DNA of 64,000 nucleotides. Origin: Methylophilaceae bacterium LSUCC0401. GTDB taxonomy: Bacteria; Pseudomonadota; Gammaproteobacteria; Burkholderiales; Methylophilaceae. How positions within the stretch are numbered: position 1 is the first letter of the stretch; every line of letters begins with the position of its first letter. The stretch lies in NCBI GenBank assembly GCA_024919035.1, contig CP103442.1:930001-994000 (forward strand), read 5' to 3'. Below are positions 1 to 9,879 of the stretch, in pieces. A program made the position numbers and the translations under genes. Under the pieces are notes generated by a model that had not been told where the DNA came from, searched no databases, and saw nothing but the letters and a program-made list of their open reading frames with translations.

Positions 1-1779
1 ATTCGTGAAATTTTTTCTGTAGGCAATGGTATTTTAGAACTAAATATTCAAAATATGCTTGGTGTTCTGTCTATGATTTTTTGGTCTTTAATCGCTGTAG
101 TCTCAGTGAAATATATTACTTTTATTATGCGCGCGAATAATAATGGTGAAGGTGGAATAATGGCTTTACTCTCGTTAGCCCACAGAAATGCTAAAACAAA
201 ACGCAAAAGAATGTTCATCGCTATTATTGGCATCATGGGAGCATGTATGTTTTATGCTGATGGCATGATCACTCCTGCAATTTCAGTATTATCAGCCGTT
301 GAAGGAATAGAAATTGCCTTTCCAGGGTTTCATTATTTTGTGATTCCAATAACGTTAGTAATAATCTTTTTTTTATTCTGGTTTCAAAGTCGAGGAACAG
401 CCTCAGTAGGCTTCTTATTTGGCCCAGTTATGCTAATTTGGTTCTCTACCTTAGCATTTTTGGGTGTCATTAACATCATTAATGAGCCCTCAGTTCTAAA
501 AGCCCTCAACCCTTTTTATGCCTATCAATATTTACACAGTAACTTTACTGTAGCTTTTATTACAATGGGAGCAATTATTCTATGCATCACCGGGGCAGAA
601 TCTCTTTATGCAGATATGGGTCATTTTGGCAGAGCTCCTATTCGGATTACTTGGTTTAGTTTTGTATTTCCAGCATTAACCCTTAATTATTTTGGTCAAG
701 GGGCATTGATTCTTAATAATGCGGAAAATATTTCAAATCCATTTTATTTGATGTCGCCAGAGTGGTTTACTATTCCACTTATTATATTAGCAACAGTGGC
801 GACGGTTATTGCCTCTCAGGCATGTATAACCGGTGCTTTTTCGGTATCCCGTCAAGCTCTTCAGCTTGGGTTCATTCCGCGAATGAAAGTCGACCATACT
901 TCTGAAAATCAAGAGGGTCAGATTTATTTGCCCCGAGTAAATTTTCTTTTAATGATTGGTGTGATTGCGGTTGTATTAATTTTTCAAAAATCATCAAATC
1001 TTGCAGCAGCTTATGGTGTTGCTATTACTATGGATATGCTTATAGCGTCATTGCTCGCCATTATAGTATTTGCTGAAATTTGGAAAAACTGGATAAAAAC
1101 AATTTTTGTTTTCTCTATCTTTCTTATTATAGATTTAGTTTTCTTTGGCGCTAATATCATTAAAGTCCCCCATGGTGGATGGTTTCCACTTCTAATTGGT
1201 ATCATCCTATTAATTTTAATGACCACCTGGAGTAAAGGCCGGGGGTTGCTCTACAAAAAACTTAAACAGGAATCAATGCTAATTAATGATTTTATTAAAA
1301 CCTTTAAAAGAGATTCAATAGCTCGAGTTAAAGGGACATCAGTTTTTATGACTCCTAATTCAGAAGGGGTCCCCCATGCTCTTTTGCACAACCTCAAACA
1401 TAATAAAGTCATTCATGAGAAAGTGGTCATTTTGACCGTAAAGTTCCTTGATATTCCTCATGCAAAGCAAAAAGATTTGTTAAAAATTGAAAAACTTCCA
1501 AATAATTTTTATCGCGCAACTATTAGTTATGGCTTCAGTGATGAACCAAATATACCTAGAGAGCTATCTCGCTCCAAAGAAAAAGGTTTGAAATTTGAAC
1601 CTATGAGCACGTCATATTTCATTGGTAAAGAAACCCTTGTAATTACTCAAGATAAAAATATGACTGTTGTTAGAAAAAGAATATTTTCATTTTTATTCAA
1701 CAGTGCTGAAGAAATTACAAATCAATTTAAATTGCCAGTCAATCGTGTTGTTGAATTAGGCAGTCAAAATAATTTTTAA
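1..1779 (+). CDS. kup: Low-affinity potassium transporter Kup (5' end outside window)
   Basis: Inner-membrane K+ uptake protein of the KUP/HAK family, probably a K+/H+ symporter. The reading frame is open from base 1; the first ATG inside the window (base 55) is internal, because the residues before it already match the family. About 592 codons are present, so only some 35-40 N-terminal residues should be missing compared with the usual 620-630. A conserved NNNGEGGIMAL stretch follows the first visible membrane helix; about ten more hydrophobic helices occupy the first two thirds, and the last 170 residues form the soluble C-terminal domain. The stop lies 4 bases before the next gene. Family assignment is firm; transport mode is known only from relatives. 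Confidence 0.93.
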   Translation: MREIFSVGNGILELNIQNMLGVLSMIFWSLIAVVSVKYITFIMRANNNGEGGIMALLSLAHRNAKTKRKRMFIAIIGIMGACMFYADGMITPAISVLSAVEGIEIAFPGFHYFVIPITLVIIFFLFWFQSRGTASVGFLFGPVMLIWFSTLAFLGVINIINEPSVLKALNPFYAYQYLHSNFTVAFITMGAIILCITGAESLYADMGHFGRAPIRITWFSFVFPALTLNYFGQGALILNNAENISNPFYLMSPEWFTIPLIILATVATVIASQACITGAFSVSRQALQLGFIPRMKVDHTSENQEGQIYLPRVNFLLMIGVIAVVLIFQKSSNLAAAYGVAITMDMLIASLLAIIVFAEIWKNWIKTIFVFSIFLIIDLVFFGANIIKVPHGGWFPLLIGIILLILMTTWSKGRGLLYKKLKQESMLINDFIKTFKRDSIARVKGTSVFMTPNSEGVPHALLHNLKHNKVIHEKVVILTVKFLDIPHAKQKDLLKIEKLPNNFYRATISYGFSDEPNIPRELSRSKEKGLKFEPMSTSYFIGKETLVITQDKNMTVVRKRIFSFLFNSAEEITNQFKLPVNRVVELGSQNNF

Positions 1780-1783
1780 TTTT

Positions 1784-2611
1784 ATGCAGAAAATTTTTAT
1801 ATTTTGTCTTTTTTTAATTAGCGCGTGCACTTCTACGACATTAAAAACAGATTCGGATGTCACTAGAAAACAATTTGTAATCCTTCCTGAATTTATGGCG
1901 CTGTCCATGGCAAATGAGGGTTATCAACAAGCTAAACAAAAAGCATTAGAACATAAACAATTAAATCAAGATGTTTACCTCTTAAATGAAGTTCGGAAAA
2001 TTAGTTACCGGTTAATCGACGAAGTAAGATATTTTCGTCCAGACGCCTCAGATTGGAAGTGGGAAGTTAATTTACAAACCAGTGATGAAATAAATGCTTA
2101 TTGCATGCCTGGTGGAAAAATTATGGTATTCACAGGCTTGATTGATAAGGCTGCCAAAACAAATGATGAAATTGCAGCGGTTGTTGGTCACGAGATAGCT
2201 CATGCACTTCGAGAGCATGGCAGAGAAAGAATGTCTACAGCTTTAGTCCAACAGCTAGGAATTTTGGGTTTTGCCATATACATCAGTGACTCATCAGATA
2301 ATCGTGAATTAAAAAATCTTGCCGTTCAAGGAGTCGCATTAGGCACTACGTTATTTTTTGCTTTACCTAACAGCCGTGAACAAGAAAGAGAAGCAGACAA
2401 AATTGGTTTAGAACTGGCTGCAAGAGCAGGATACAATCCGCTCGCAGCAGTAAGTTTGTGGCGAAAAATGGATGAGCTCAGTGACATGCAACCGCCAGAG
2501 TTTTTAAGTACTCACCCCTCCAATCAAAGCCGAATTGATGATCTTCAAATACAGGCAAAGAAAATTATGTACCTCTATGAGGAAAATAAAATTCGTTTTA
2601 CCAATAATTAA
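1784..2611 (+). CDS. M48 family zinc metalloprotease, lipoprotein (LoiP/YcaL-like)
   Basis: Probable periplasm-facing, lipid-anchored metallopeptidase that degrades misfolded outer-membrane proteins. The N-terminus is a lipoprotein signal peptide with lipobox LISAC (Cys about residue 15). The zinc site HEIAH lies at residues 136-140 and the third ligand sits in the EREAD motif near residue 201. No further membrane helices are seen, unlike HtpX, and there is no TPR domain as in BepA, so the small LoiP/YcaL type fits best at 275 residues. It starts 4 bases after kup, suggesting cotranscription. The exact substrate cannot be told from sequence. Confidence 0.88.
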   Translation: MQKIFIFCLFLISACTSTTLKTDSDVTRKQFVILPEFMALSMANEGYQQAKQKALEHKQLNQDVYLLNEVRKISYRLIDEVRYFRPDASDWKWEVNLQTSDEINAYCMPGGKIMVFTGLIDKAAKTNDEIAAVVGHEIAHALREHGRERMSTALVQQLGILGFAIYISDSSDNRELKNLAVQGVALGTTLFFALPNSREQEREADKIGLELAARAGYNPLAAVSLWRKMDELSDMQPPEFLSTHPSNQSRIDDLQIQAKKIMYLYEENKIRFTNN

Positions 2612-2662
2612 CTTTATTTTTCGGTAAAATAAGTCTTTTAAAAATTATACACAAGGTTATTA

Positions 2663-3490
2663 ATGAGTACTTTACAAGAAATTATTGAACAAGGCTTTGA
2701 AAACAGAGCTGAAATTAATCCATCGAACGCCCCACAAAATATTCGTGAAGCAGTAGCTGAGGTTTTACAAAAACTGAATATTGGAGAGCTTCGTGTAGCT
2801 ACTCGAGTCGGAGACAGTCAAAACTGGGAAACACACCAATGGATCAAAAAGGCAGTTTTACTATCTTTCAGATTAAAAGATAATGAAATTATGGAAGCTG
2901 GCTCTACCAAGTTTTTTGATAAAGTTGACTCAAAATTCAGAAACTTTACAGAAAATGATTTTAAGAGCGGTGGTTATCGCGTGGTTCCAAATGCAATCGC
3001 ACGCCATGGAAGTTTTATTGGAAAAAATGCTGTCCTCATGCCATCCTATGTAAATATTGGTGCTTATGTTGATGAAGGGACTATGGTTGACACTTGGGCC
3101 ACCGTGGGCTCGTGTGCTCAAATTGGTAAAAATGTTCATTTATCTGGTGGTGTTGGTATTGGTGGGGTTCTTGAACCTATTCAAGCTGGTCCAACAATTA
3201 TTGGTGATAATTGCTTTATAGGCGCTCGCAGTGAGGTTGTAGAAGGCGTTATTGTTGAAGACAATGTAGTAATTTCTATGGGAGTTTATATTGGCCAATC
3301 AACCAAGATTTTTGACCGTGAAACAGGTGAAGTCAGTTATGGTCGAATACCAAAAGGCTCAGTTGTTGTCTCAGGAAATCTTCCATCCAAAGATGGAACA
3401 TACAGTCTATATTGTGCAGTTATTGTTAAAAAGGTTGATGAAAAAACCCTTGGCAAAGTAGGGATTAACGAACTTTTAAGGGGTATTTAA
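2663..3490 (+). CDS. dapD: 2,3,4,5-tetrahydropyridine-2,6-dicarboxylate N-succinyltransferase
   Basis: Cytoplasmic enzyme of the succinylase branch of lysine/meso-diaminopimelate synthesis, transferring succinyl from succinyl-CoA to tetrahydrodipicolinate. The 275-residue length is typical. The N-terminal helical domain is followed from about residue 105 by left-handed beta-helix hexapeptide repeats (for example [13 protein letters not shown]-like turns) and a C-terminal lid. An AAGG-like Shine-Dalgarno sits 7-10 bases before the ATG. It heads dapD-yffB-dapE-prmB, an order common in betaproteobacteria, so DapD and DapE of the same pathway are co-expressed. Succinyl-CoA supply by sucCD is encoded elsewhere in the window. 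Confidence 0.96.
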   Translation: MSTLQEIIEQGFENRAEINPSNAPQNIREAVAEVLQKLNIGELRVATRVGDSQNWETHQWIKKAVLLSFRLKDNEIMEAGSTKFFDKVDSKFRNFTENDFKSGGYRVVPNAIARHGSFIGKNAVLMPSYVNIGAYVDEGTMVDTWATVGSCAQIGKNVHLSGGVGIGGVLEPIQAGPTIIGDNCFIGARSEVVEGVIVEDNVVISMGVYIGQSTKIFDRETGEVSYGRIPKGSVVVSGNLPSKDGTYSLYCAVIVKKVDEKTLGKVGINELLRGI

Positions 3491-3493
3491 AGT

Positions 3494-3856
3494 TTGGTTA
3501 AACTCTTTGGCATAAAAAATTGTAGCACTGTAAAAAAAGCATTGAACTGGCTTGATGAAAATTCAATTGAATACGGTTTTGTTGATGTAAAAAAAAACAT
3601 ATCGAAAGAAGACTTAAGTTATTGGTTTAATAATCTTCCAGAGGGTTTAATTCCACTTTCCTTTGTAAATCAAAAAGGGTTAACTTGGAGAAAATTAAGT
3701 CCAGACCTAAAAGAATATATAAAATCAAAAGATGGGATTATCAATTTAATTCTTCAATACCCCTCTGTAATGAAACGTCCCGTGTTAACAAAAGATAATA
3801 ATGTAAAAATTCTAGGTTATGATGAAAGTTTATATATGAAAGAATTTCATGTCTAA
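3494..3856 (+). CDS. ArsC/Spx-family thioredoxin-fold protein (YffB-like)
   Basis: A 120-residue protein of the ArsC/Spx superfamily. Near the N-terminus is the sequence GIKNCSTVKKALNWL, matching the YffB pattern with one N-terminal cysteine (about residue 10) and no second CxxC cysteine. YffB relatives are glutathione-using thiol reductases of uncertain substrate; arsenate reduction should not be assumed. The start is a TTG 3 bases after dapD's stop; no in-frame ATG precedes the motif. The end overlaps dapE by 8 bases. Its fixed place between dapD and dapE is shared by many beta- and gammaproteobacteria but is functionally unexplained. Confidence 0.85.
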   Translation: MVKLFGIKNCSTVKKALNWLDENSIEYGFVDVKKNISKEDLSYWFNNLPEGLIPLSFVNQKGLTWRKLSPDLKEYIKSKDGIINLILQYPSVMKRPVLTKDNNVKILGYDESLYMKEFHV

Positions 3857-4979
3857 AACTCTGGAGATTGCAAAAAAACTAATCAGTATCGAATCAATTA
3901 CACCCAATGATAATGGATGTATCGATTTAATTGAATCTGAACTTGCATCGTATAATTTCAAATTTGAAAGATTTGATAGTAATGGTGTTTCAAATTTATA
4001 TGCAAAATATGGCTCATCATCACCTTTATTAGTCTTTGCTGGTCATACTGACGTCGTCCCCACAGGTCCAATAGATCAGTGGTCATCAGATCCCTTTATC
4101 CCGACTGAAAGAGAAGGTAATTTATTCGGCCGTGGTGCTGCTGATATGAAAACATCATTAGCAGCGTTTATAGTCGCAATTCAAGAATTTCTAGAGGAAT
4201 ATCCAAATCATTTTGGATCAATTGGACTTTTTATTACCTCAGATGAAGAAGGGGTTGCCACTGACGGAACAAAAAAAATTGTCGAACGATTTATTCATGA
4301 CAAACAACAGGTTGACTTCTGTATTGTTGGAGAGCCCACAAGTTCAAAAATTTTTGGTGATACTATCAAGAATGGAAGAAGAGGATCATTATCAGCGACC
4401 CTTATTGTTAAAGGCATTCAAGGCCATATTGCATATCCACACTTAATTGATAATCCGATTCATCGAGCATCTTCCATCATTGATGAATTAAAAAAAATCT
4501 CTTGGGATGAAGGTAATGAATATTTTCCAAAAACATCATGGCAAGTGTCTAATATTAACGGTGGAACTGGAGCCACTAATGTTGTCCCTGGAAATGTTTC
4601 TATAAAATTTAATTTCCGTCATTCAACCGAATGCACTCCAGATCAATTAAAAAAAGACGTCGAAAATATTGTAAAAAAACACGCTGATGAATATGAATTA
4701 ATTTGGGATATCCCAAGTGAACCATATTTAACTGAACTCGGAAAATTAACCAGCGTATTAACAGATGCAATAAAAAATGTAACGAATATAATTCCTGAAA
4801 TATCCACCACTGGAGGAACTTCAGATGGAAGATTTATATCAAAAATATGTAGTCAAGTTGTTGAATTCGGCCCGATCAATGCATCCATCCATAAAATTAA
4901 TGAACATATCAATATTACTGATATCGAAAAATTAAAAAATATTTATAAACTTACTTTAGTTAAAATTTTAGAAAATTAA
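3849..4979 (+). CDS. dapE: Succinyl-diaminopimelate desuccinylase
   Basis: Zinc-dependent M20-family amidohydrolase that removes succinate from N-succinyl-LL-diaminopimelate, the step that yields LL-DAP for lysine and peptidoglycan. Length of 376 residues is normal. Visible motifs are FAGHTDVVPTGP (first metal His), GRGAADMKT (bridging Asp), TSDEEG (catalytic Glu and metal Glu) and GGTSDGRF near the C-terminus, with the dimerisation domain between. ATG overlaps the previous gene by 8 bases, implying translational coupling. Confidence 0.96.
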   Translation: MSKTLEIAKKLISIESITPNDNGCIDLIESELASYNFKFERFDSNGVSNLYAKYGSSSPLLVFAGHTDVVPTGPIDQWSSDPFIPTEREGNLFGRGAADMKTSLAAFIVAIQEFLEEYPNHFGSIGLFITSDEEGVATDGTKKIVERFIHDKQQVDFCIVGEPTSSKIFGDTIKNGRRGSLSATLIVKGIQGHIAYPHLIDNPIHRASSIIDELKKISWDEGNEYFPKTSWQVSNINGGTGATNVVPGNVSIKFNFRHSTECTPDQLKKDVENIVKKHADEYELIWDIPSEPYLTELGKLTSVLTDAIKNVTNIIPEISTTGGTSDGRFISKICSQVVEFGPINASIHKINEHINITDIEKLKNIYKLTLVKILEN

Positions 4980-4984
4980 ATCAT

Positions 4985-5848
4985 TTGAAACTAAATGAAA
5001 TCATTGAAAAAATAACAGATGAGTTTGACAATTCTGATATTTTTTTTGGCCACGGAGCATTATCTGCAATAGACGAAGCTGTTTGGCTGGTAAGCTCAGT
5101 TCTAAAGATTAAATTTAATGATATAAATAAACATCTTAAAACTATAGTATCTATTGAGGATGTAAATAAGATAAATCTGATTAAATCCATGAGAATTGAA
5201 CAAAGAATACCTCTGGCTTATTTACTCAATGAGGCTTGGTTAAAAAATGTTGAGTTCTATATTGATGAACGAGCTTTAATTCCTCGATCTTTAATTGCTG
5301 ATTTAATTCAAGATGATTTTTATCCATGGCTTGAATCCATTCATAATATTAAAAATGTTCTTGATCTGTGCTGTGGTTCAGGCTGTGTAGGAATTTTACT
5401 TGCGAAGTCATACCCTCACCTTGATGTTGATTTAATGGATATATCCCAACCCTCTCTTGAGGTTGCTAAGATTAATATCCAGAAGCATAATCTTCAAAAA
5501 AGAGTGACTGCTATTCAATCAAATTTGTTTGAGCATTGTCAAAAGAAATATGATTTGATTGTAACCAATCCTCCTTATGTAAATGCGAATGCAATGACTA
5601 AATTGCCAACAGAATATCAAAAAGAGCCTCAGCTTGCCTTAGCAAGCGGTGAAGATGGTTTGGACTTGACTCGACTAATCATAAAAAATGCAAAAAAGTA
5701 TTTAAATGACAATGGGAAAATTTTTATTGAAATTGGTCACAATCGCGATGTTGTTGATGAGGTATTTAAAGACTTGAATCTTTGGTGGGTAGATACTGAA
5801 TCGGGTTCTGATTATATATTTATGCTTGAAAAGAATGACCTTCCTTAA
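4985..5848 (+). CDS. prmB: 50S ribosomal protein L3 glutamine N5-methyltransferase
   Basis: SAM-dependent methyltransferase of the HemK family. A helical N-terminal domain is followed by DERALIPRSLIADLI, which resembles PrmB rather than PrmC, then a SAM-binding glycine motif (DLCCGSGCVG, about residue 127) and the catalytic NPPYV motif (about residue 196) used for glutamine side chains. It begins with TTG 5 bases after dapE; no in-frame ATG lies near. Its 3' end overlaps the 3' end of convergent rluB by 4 bases. The L3 target is inferred from family and gene order. Confidence 0.92.
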   Translation: MKLNEIIEKITDEFDNSDIFFGHGALSAIDEAVWLVSSVLKIKFNDINKHLKTIVSIEDVNKINLIKSMRIEQRIPLAYLLNEAWLKNVEFYIDERALIPRSLIADLIQDDFYPWLESIHNIKNVLDLCCGSGCVGILLAKSYPHLDVDLMDISQPSLEVAKINIQKHNLQKRVTAIQSNLFEHCQKKYDLIVTNPPYVNANAMTKLPTEYQKEPQLALASGEDGLDLTRLIIKNAKKYLNDNGKIFIEIGHNRDVVDEVFKDLNLWWVDTESGSDYIFMLEKNDLP

Positions 5849-6618
5849 ATGATCTCCAAAGATTTCATAATTTTATCAATATCTTTTTTTTCTAGCTCCT
5901 TGAATTTACCCCTTTTCAAATATGTTGGTAATTGAATTGGCCCATATCGAGTTCTAATCAATCGACTCACTTGTAAGTTTTGAGACTCAATGATTCTTCG
6001 AATTTCTCTATTTTTACCTTCCCTTAAAATCATTTTATACCACTGGTTAGCTCCCTCGCCTCCCGCATGTTCGAATTCATCGACATGCGCTATCCCATCT
6101 TCTAACTTAATCCCGGCTTTAATATTTTTAATAATCATTTCTGTAACTTCACCCAAAATTCTTACAGAATACTCTCGATCAATTTGCTTACTTGGATGCA
6201 TCATATGATTTGCAAGATTTCCGTCATTTGTTATTAACAAAAGTCCAGAGGTATTAATATCTAATCGCCCAATAGATATCCACTTTCCATTTTTTATTTT
6301 GGGTAGGTTTTGAAATACATTTAATTGATGTTTAGGGTCAGAGTGAGACACAATTTCACCTTCAGGTTTATGGTAAATAATTAAGCGTGTCTCGAAAACG
6401 TCCTTTTTTTTTATATGAATTCTTCGGCCATTAATATGGATAACCTCATCTCCATAAATTAACTGTCCTAGCTCTGCCGTCTTTTGATTAATCGTAATTT
6501 TACTTTGGCGAATTAGCTCTTCAATTGACCTCCTTGAGCCCACCCCAAGATTTGCTAAAACTTTTTGAACCCTTTCTTTTTTTTTTACTGGCTCAGGTAA
6601 TGAATTACTCTTCTTCAT
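5845..6618 (-). CDS. rluB: 23S rRNA pseudouridine synthase B
   Basis: RsuA-family pseudouridine synthase, expected to modify 23S rRNA position 2605. An N-terminal S4 RNA-binding domain (RVQKVLANLGVGSRRSIEELI) is followed by the catalytic domain with the conserved Asp in GRLDINTSGLLL. I place the start at the ATG giving MKKSNSLPEP because a GGA Shine-Dalgarno lies 8 bases ahead; in-frame ATGs at 6636 and 6639 would add seven residues. Either way it overlaps the end of scpB, so the two are probably coupled. It is the last gene of a leftward operon. Confidence 0.92.
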   Translation of the reverse strand: MKKSNSLPEPVKKKERVQKVLANLGVGSRRSIEELIRQSKITINQKTAELGQLIYGDEVIHINGRRIHIKKKDVFETRLIIYHKPEGEIVSHSDPKHQLNVFQNLPKIKNGKWISIGRLDINTSGLLLITNDGNLANHMMHPSKQIDREYSVRILGEVTEMIIKNIKAGIKLEDGIAHVDEFEHAGGEGANQWYKMILREGKNREIRRIIESQNLQVSRLIRTRYGPIQLPTYLKRGKFKELEKKDIDKIMKSLEII

Positions 6619-7219
6619 TTGCTGATTCCATGTCATCATTATTTTTGATATCTTCAGCTATTAAATTTTTTTCTCTTTGTATTAGATCTAAATTAAGTTG
6701 TTCCTCAAACTTTTCTACATCAGGTAATTCTGCTAGACTTTTTAATCCAAAATCATTTAAAAAGTGTTTGGTTGTTCCATACAAGGCAGGTCTTCCAGGA
6801 GTTTCTTTTATACCAACAATATCAATCCATTCACGCTCTGTCAGCTGCCTTATTGCATTGGGATTTAACGCAACTCCTCGAATAGATTCAATATCGCCGC
6901 GAGTCACCGGCTGTCTATAAGCGATTATAGCCAAAACTTCAAGAACAGCTCTTGAGTATTTTGGGGCTCGGTCAGGATTCATTCTCATCAGACTTTCTAC
7001 ATACTCTGTTTTGGCTTCAAATCGATAACCCGAAGCGACTTCAATTAAATTTAATGTTTTTTCATTCCACTCAACCTTTAACTCATCAATCAGCATCCTT
7101 ATGGTAGATCGGTCAATTTTTTCAGTAAATAATTTTTGAAGATCATCAACAGATAGTGGCTTATGAGATGTTAAAAGTGCAACCTCAATCACATCTTTTA
7201 GTTTTATATCTTTATCCAT
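6605..7219 (-). CDS. scpB: Segregation and condensation protein B
   Basis: Kleisin-interacting (kite) subunit of the SMC-ScpAB condensin, which organises and helps segregate the chromosome. The 204 residues contain two winged-helix domains; the stretch RAVLEVLAIIAYRQPVTRGDIESIRGV (two pieces) is the family hallmark at about residues 90-115. The acidic tail is poorly conserved. It follows scpA by one base, as in most genomes with this system. An SMC partner is not in the window. Confidence 0.94.
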   Translation of the reverse strand: MDKDIKLKDVIEVALLTSHKPLSVDDLQKLFTEKIDRSTIRMLIDELKVEWNEKTLNLIEVASGYRFEAKTEYVESLMRMNPDRAPKYSRAVLEVLAIIAYRQPVTRGDIESIRGVALNPNAIRQLTEREWIDIVGIKETPGRPALYGTTKHFLNDFGLKSLAELPDVEKFEEQLNLDLIQREKNLIAEDIKNNDDMESANEEE

Positions 7220-7220
7220 T

Positions 7221-8009
7221 TTAGGCTCTCATTAAATATATCTTTGAACAACTTGATTGCTGATGGATTTTTACTAATGATTCTTTTGCTAACTCCAAGA
7301 CTGCTAAAAAACAGACAACCATTTTTTGCAAAGGCTTTCTATCTTTTAAAAATAAATCATCAAAATCTATTTTTTCATGATCATCAAATTTTCTTAAAAT
7401 TTCACTCATATGCTCTCTAACTGACAATTCCGATCGATCTATTTTATGATGGGCAAGTTGATTAACTCTTTTTAAAACATTCCTCCAAGCATCAAATAAA
7501 TCTGCAACTTCTACATCTGGAAATTGATCTTGAAATATTTTTTCATAATAGACTTCTGGGGCTAGTCGATCATGTCCAAGCTGGGGAATGGTATTTAAAT
7601 TGATTGCTGCTTCTTTAACTAACTCATACTCAATCAATCGCTTGACCAACTCAGAACGAGGGTCGTCTTCGCTTTCCTCTGTTTCAGGTTTGGGAACCAA
7701 CATTCTTGATTTAATTTCAATCAACATCGCTGTCATTAAAAGATAATCTGCTGCTAGCTCGAGTTTAATTTCTTTCATTTTTTCAACATAAGTCATATAT
7801 TGATTTGTAAGACTTAGCATTGGGATATTTAAAATATCTAAATTGTTTTTTCTAATTAAATATAAAAGTAAGTCTAATGGCCCCTCAAATGACTCTAAAT
7901 AAACTTCAAGCGCATCAGGTGGGATATAAAGATCTTGAGGAAACTCTGATATTAATTCTCCATGAATTTTAGCCTGCAAATTTGGGTTAATTAAATTATC
8001 TAACTCCAT
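7221..8009 (-). CDS. scpA: Segregation and condensation protein A
   Basis: Kleisin subunit of the SMC condensin. The protein has the family signature FEGPLDLLLYLIRKNNLDILNI at about residues 39-60 (only the core FEGPLDLLLYLI need be looked for), a following helical bundle, and a C-terminal winged helix (about 195-262) that should bind the SMC head. At 262 residues it is of normal size. Its stop and the next start are one base apart, and its own ATG shares a base with the trpS stop region, so trpS-scpA-scpB-rluB form one leftward unit. Confidence 0.94.
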   Translation of the reverse strand: MELDNLINPNLQAKIHGELISEFPQDLYIPPDALEVYLESFEGPLDLLLYLIRKNNLDILNIPMLSLTNQYMTYVEKMKEIKLELAADYLLMTAMLIEIKSRMLVPKPETEESEDDPRSELVKRLIEYELVKEAAINLNTIPQLGHDRLAPEVYYEKIFQDQFPDVEVADLFDAWRNVLKRVNQLAHHKIDRSELSVREHMSEILRKFDDHEKIDFDDLFLKDRKPLQKMVVCFLAVLELAKESLVKIHQQSSCSKIYLMRA

Positions 8010-9208
8010 TAAAAATCCAAACCCATCGCTTCACGAACTTCACGCATCGTTTCACGCGCTAATTTACCAGCCTTTTCTGAACCTTCGGCCACAACACTTT
8101 TCACCAAATCAGGATTTTCAATATAATGAATCGCTCTTTCTTGGATCGGTTTTAATTCCTTTGAAATTGAGTCAATCACAGGTTGTTTACATTCTATACA
8201 ACCAATGCCTGCAGAGGTGCAACCTTCTCTCACCCAGTCTTGCACTTCCCCAGAAGAGTAAATTTGATGAATTTGCCAAACTGGGCATTTATTTGGATCT
8301 CCAGGGTCAGTCCTCCTGATCCTTGCTGGGTCGGTCGGCATTGTTTTTATTTTTTTATCCACCGTATCCATTGCTTCTCTTAAAGCAATTGTGTTGTTAT
8401 AAGACTTGGACATTTTTTGACCATCCAATCCAATCATTTTGGAAGCTGGTGCCAGTTTATACTCGGGTTCTAATAAAATAATTTTTCCACCGCCTTCAAG
8501 ATAGCCAAGCAACCTTTCCTTGTCCCCTAAACTCAAACCTTGATGTTCGTCAATCAGTGCTTGACCAGCTTCTAATGCCTGCTCATCTCCCTCTTCTTGA
8601 TAAGCATCTTTAAGTTCGTAGTAAAGCTTGCTTTTTTTTGATCCTAGTTTTTTTACAGCAAGTTGTGCTTTTTCCTCGTAACCCGCTTCTTTTCCATACA
8701 AGTGGTTAAAACGACGAGCCACTTCTCGAGTAAATTCAACATGCGGCACTTGATCCTCACCAACAGGCACTTGAGTGGCCTTGTAAATTAAAATATCTGC
8801 ACTTTGTAAAAGTGGATAACCAAGAAATCCATAAGTTGACAAATCTTTTGAACTTAGCTTTTCTTGCTGATCTTTGTAAGTTGGAACTCTTTCCAACCAG
8901 CCCAAAGGCGTTATCATACTCAGAAGAGTATGAAGCTCAGCATGCTCAGGGACTTTTGACTGAATAAAAATAGTCGCATGCGCCGGATCAACTCCAGCTG
9001 CTAACCAATCGATAACCATTTCCCATACATTTTCTTCGATAACCTCGGGAGAGTCATAGTGTGTAGTAAGCGCATGCCAATCGGCAACAAAGAAAAAACA
9101 TTCGCACTCATGTTGAAGCTGAATCCAATTTTTTAAAACGCCATTATAGTGCCCAAGGTGTAAATTACCGGTTGGTCTCATACCTGAAACAATACGCTCA
9201 ACTGCCAT
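8009..9208 (-). CDS. trpS: Tryptophan--tRNA ligase
   Basis: Class I aminoacyl-tRNA synthetase charging tRNA-Trp. The HIGH-like motif appears as PTGNLHLGHYNG at residues 12-23 and the KMSKS loop as GLDGQKMSKS near residue 270. At 399 residues it is of the longer betaproteobacterial type, with an insertion around residues 185-250 between the catalytic motifs and a cysteine-bearing segment (GCTSAGIGCIECK) near residue 330 in the anticodon-binding region. It precedes scpA in the same leftward operon. Confidence 0.96.
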   Translation of the reverse strand: MAVERIVSGMRPTGNLHLGHYNGVLKNWIQLQHECECFFFVADWHALTTHYDSPEVIEENVWEMVIDWLAAGVDPAHATIFIQSKVPEHAELHTLLSMITPLGWLERVPTYKDQQEKLSSKDLSTYGFLGYPLLQSADILIYKATQVPVGEDQVPHVEFTREVARRFNHLYGKEAGYEEKAQLAVKKLGSKKSKLYYELKDAYQEEGDEQALEAGQALIDEHQGLSLGDKERLLGYLEGGGKIILLEPEYKLAPASKMIGLDGQKMSKSYNNTIALREAMDTVDKKIKTMPTDPARIRRTDPGDPNKCPVWQIHQIYSSGEVQDWVREGCTSAGIGCIECKQPVIDSISKELKPIQERAIHYIENPDLVKSVVAEGSEKAGKLARETMREVREAMGLDF

Positions 9209-9225
9209 GATTATTACTCATAAAA

Positions 9226-9867
9226 TTATAAAAAAATACCCACTAATAAATTTTGAAAAAAACGTAACAAAGGAAGCAAAATTACCGTTAATAAACCGCT
9301 CATGATCATAAACAATAAAATAAACATGCCATAGCGCTCTAAGCTAGCTAGCTTATATGACCATGGGTTTGGTAAGAGGCTTACTGCCATTCTACCGCCA
9401 TCCAATGGAGGAATAGGAAGTAAATTCAGAAGCATTAAAACTAAATTAATCATAATACCCACTTGACACATTCCAGAAATAAAGAGGGAATAATTTACCT
9501 GGGTAGACTGAGTAAAATTTAATAAAATAACCCAAATTATAGCCATGAAGAAATTTGATGCTGGGCCAGCTAAAGCGACCCACATCATATCTTTTTTAGG
9601 ATTTCTTAAATTTGAAAAATTTACTGGAACAGGTTTCGCCCAGCCAAATAAAAATGGTGCACTCAATAACAATAATGCCCCAGGGATTAAAATGGTTCCA
9701 ATTGGATCTATATGCTTTAAGGGATTTAATGTGATCCTCCCTAAAAAAAATGCAGTTTTATCGCCAAAATGTTTAGCAGCGTATCCATGAGCAGCTTCAT
9801 GAACAGTAATGGCAAGCAATACAGGTATTATTGAAATAGTGAAATATTGAATTGGGTTCATTTCCAT
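9226..9867 (-). CDS. Site-2 protease family (M50) membrane metalloprotease
   Basis: Small integral-membrane zinc protease of the rhomboid-like M50 family. The HEAAHGYAAKHFGD motif at about residues 23-36 supplies the two zinc histidines and catalytic Glu inside the first helix, and NLLPIPPLDGGRM near residue 150 supplies the third ligand. Five to six hydrophobic helices fill the 213 residues; there is no PDZ domain, so it is not RseP. Relatives sit next to trpS in many betaproteobacteria, but the substrate is unknown. Confidence 0.87.
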   Translation of the reverse strand: MEMNPIQYFTISIIPVLLAITVHEAAHGYAAKHFGDKTAFFLGRITLNPLKHIDPIGTILIPGALLLLSAPFLFGWAKPVPVNFSNLRNPKKDMMWVALAGPASNFFMAIIWVILLNFTQSTQVNYSLFISGMCQVGIMINLVLMLLNLLPIPPLDGGRMAVSLLPNPWSYKLASLERYGMFILLFMIMSGLLTVILLPLLRFFQNLLVGIFL

Positions 9868-9879
9868 AATGAGATTATA

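Noticed and set aside
3494-3856. Arsenate reductase
   Set aside because: Single N-terminal cysteine in a YffB-like context next to dapE; no ars genes nearby.
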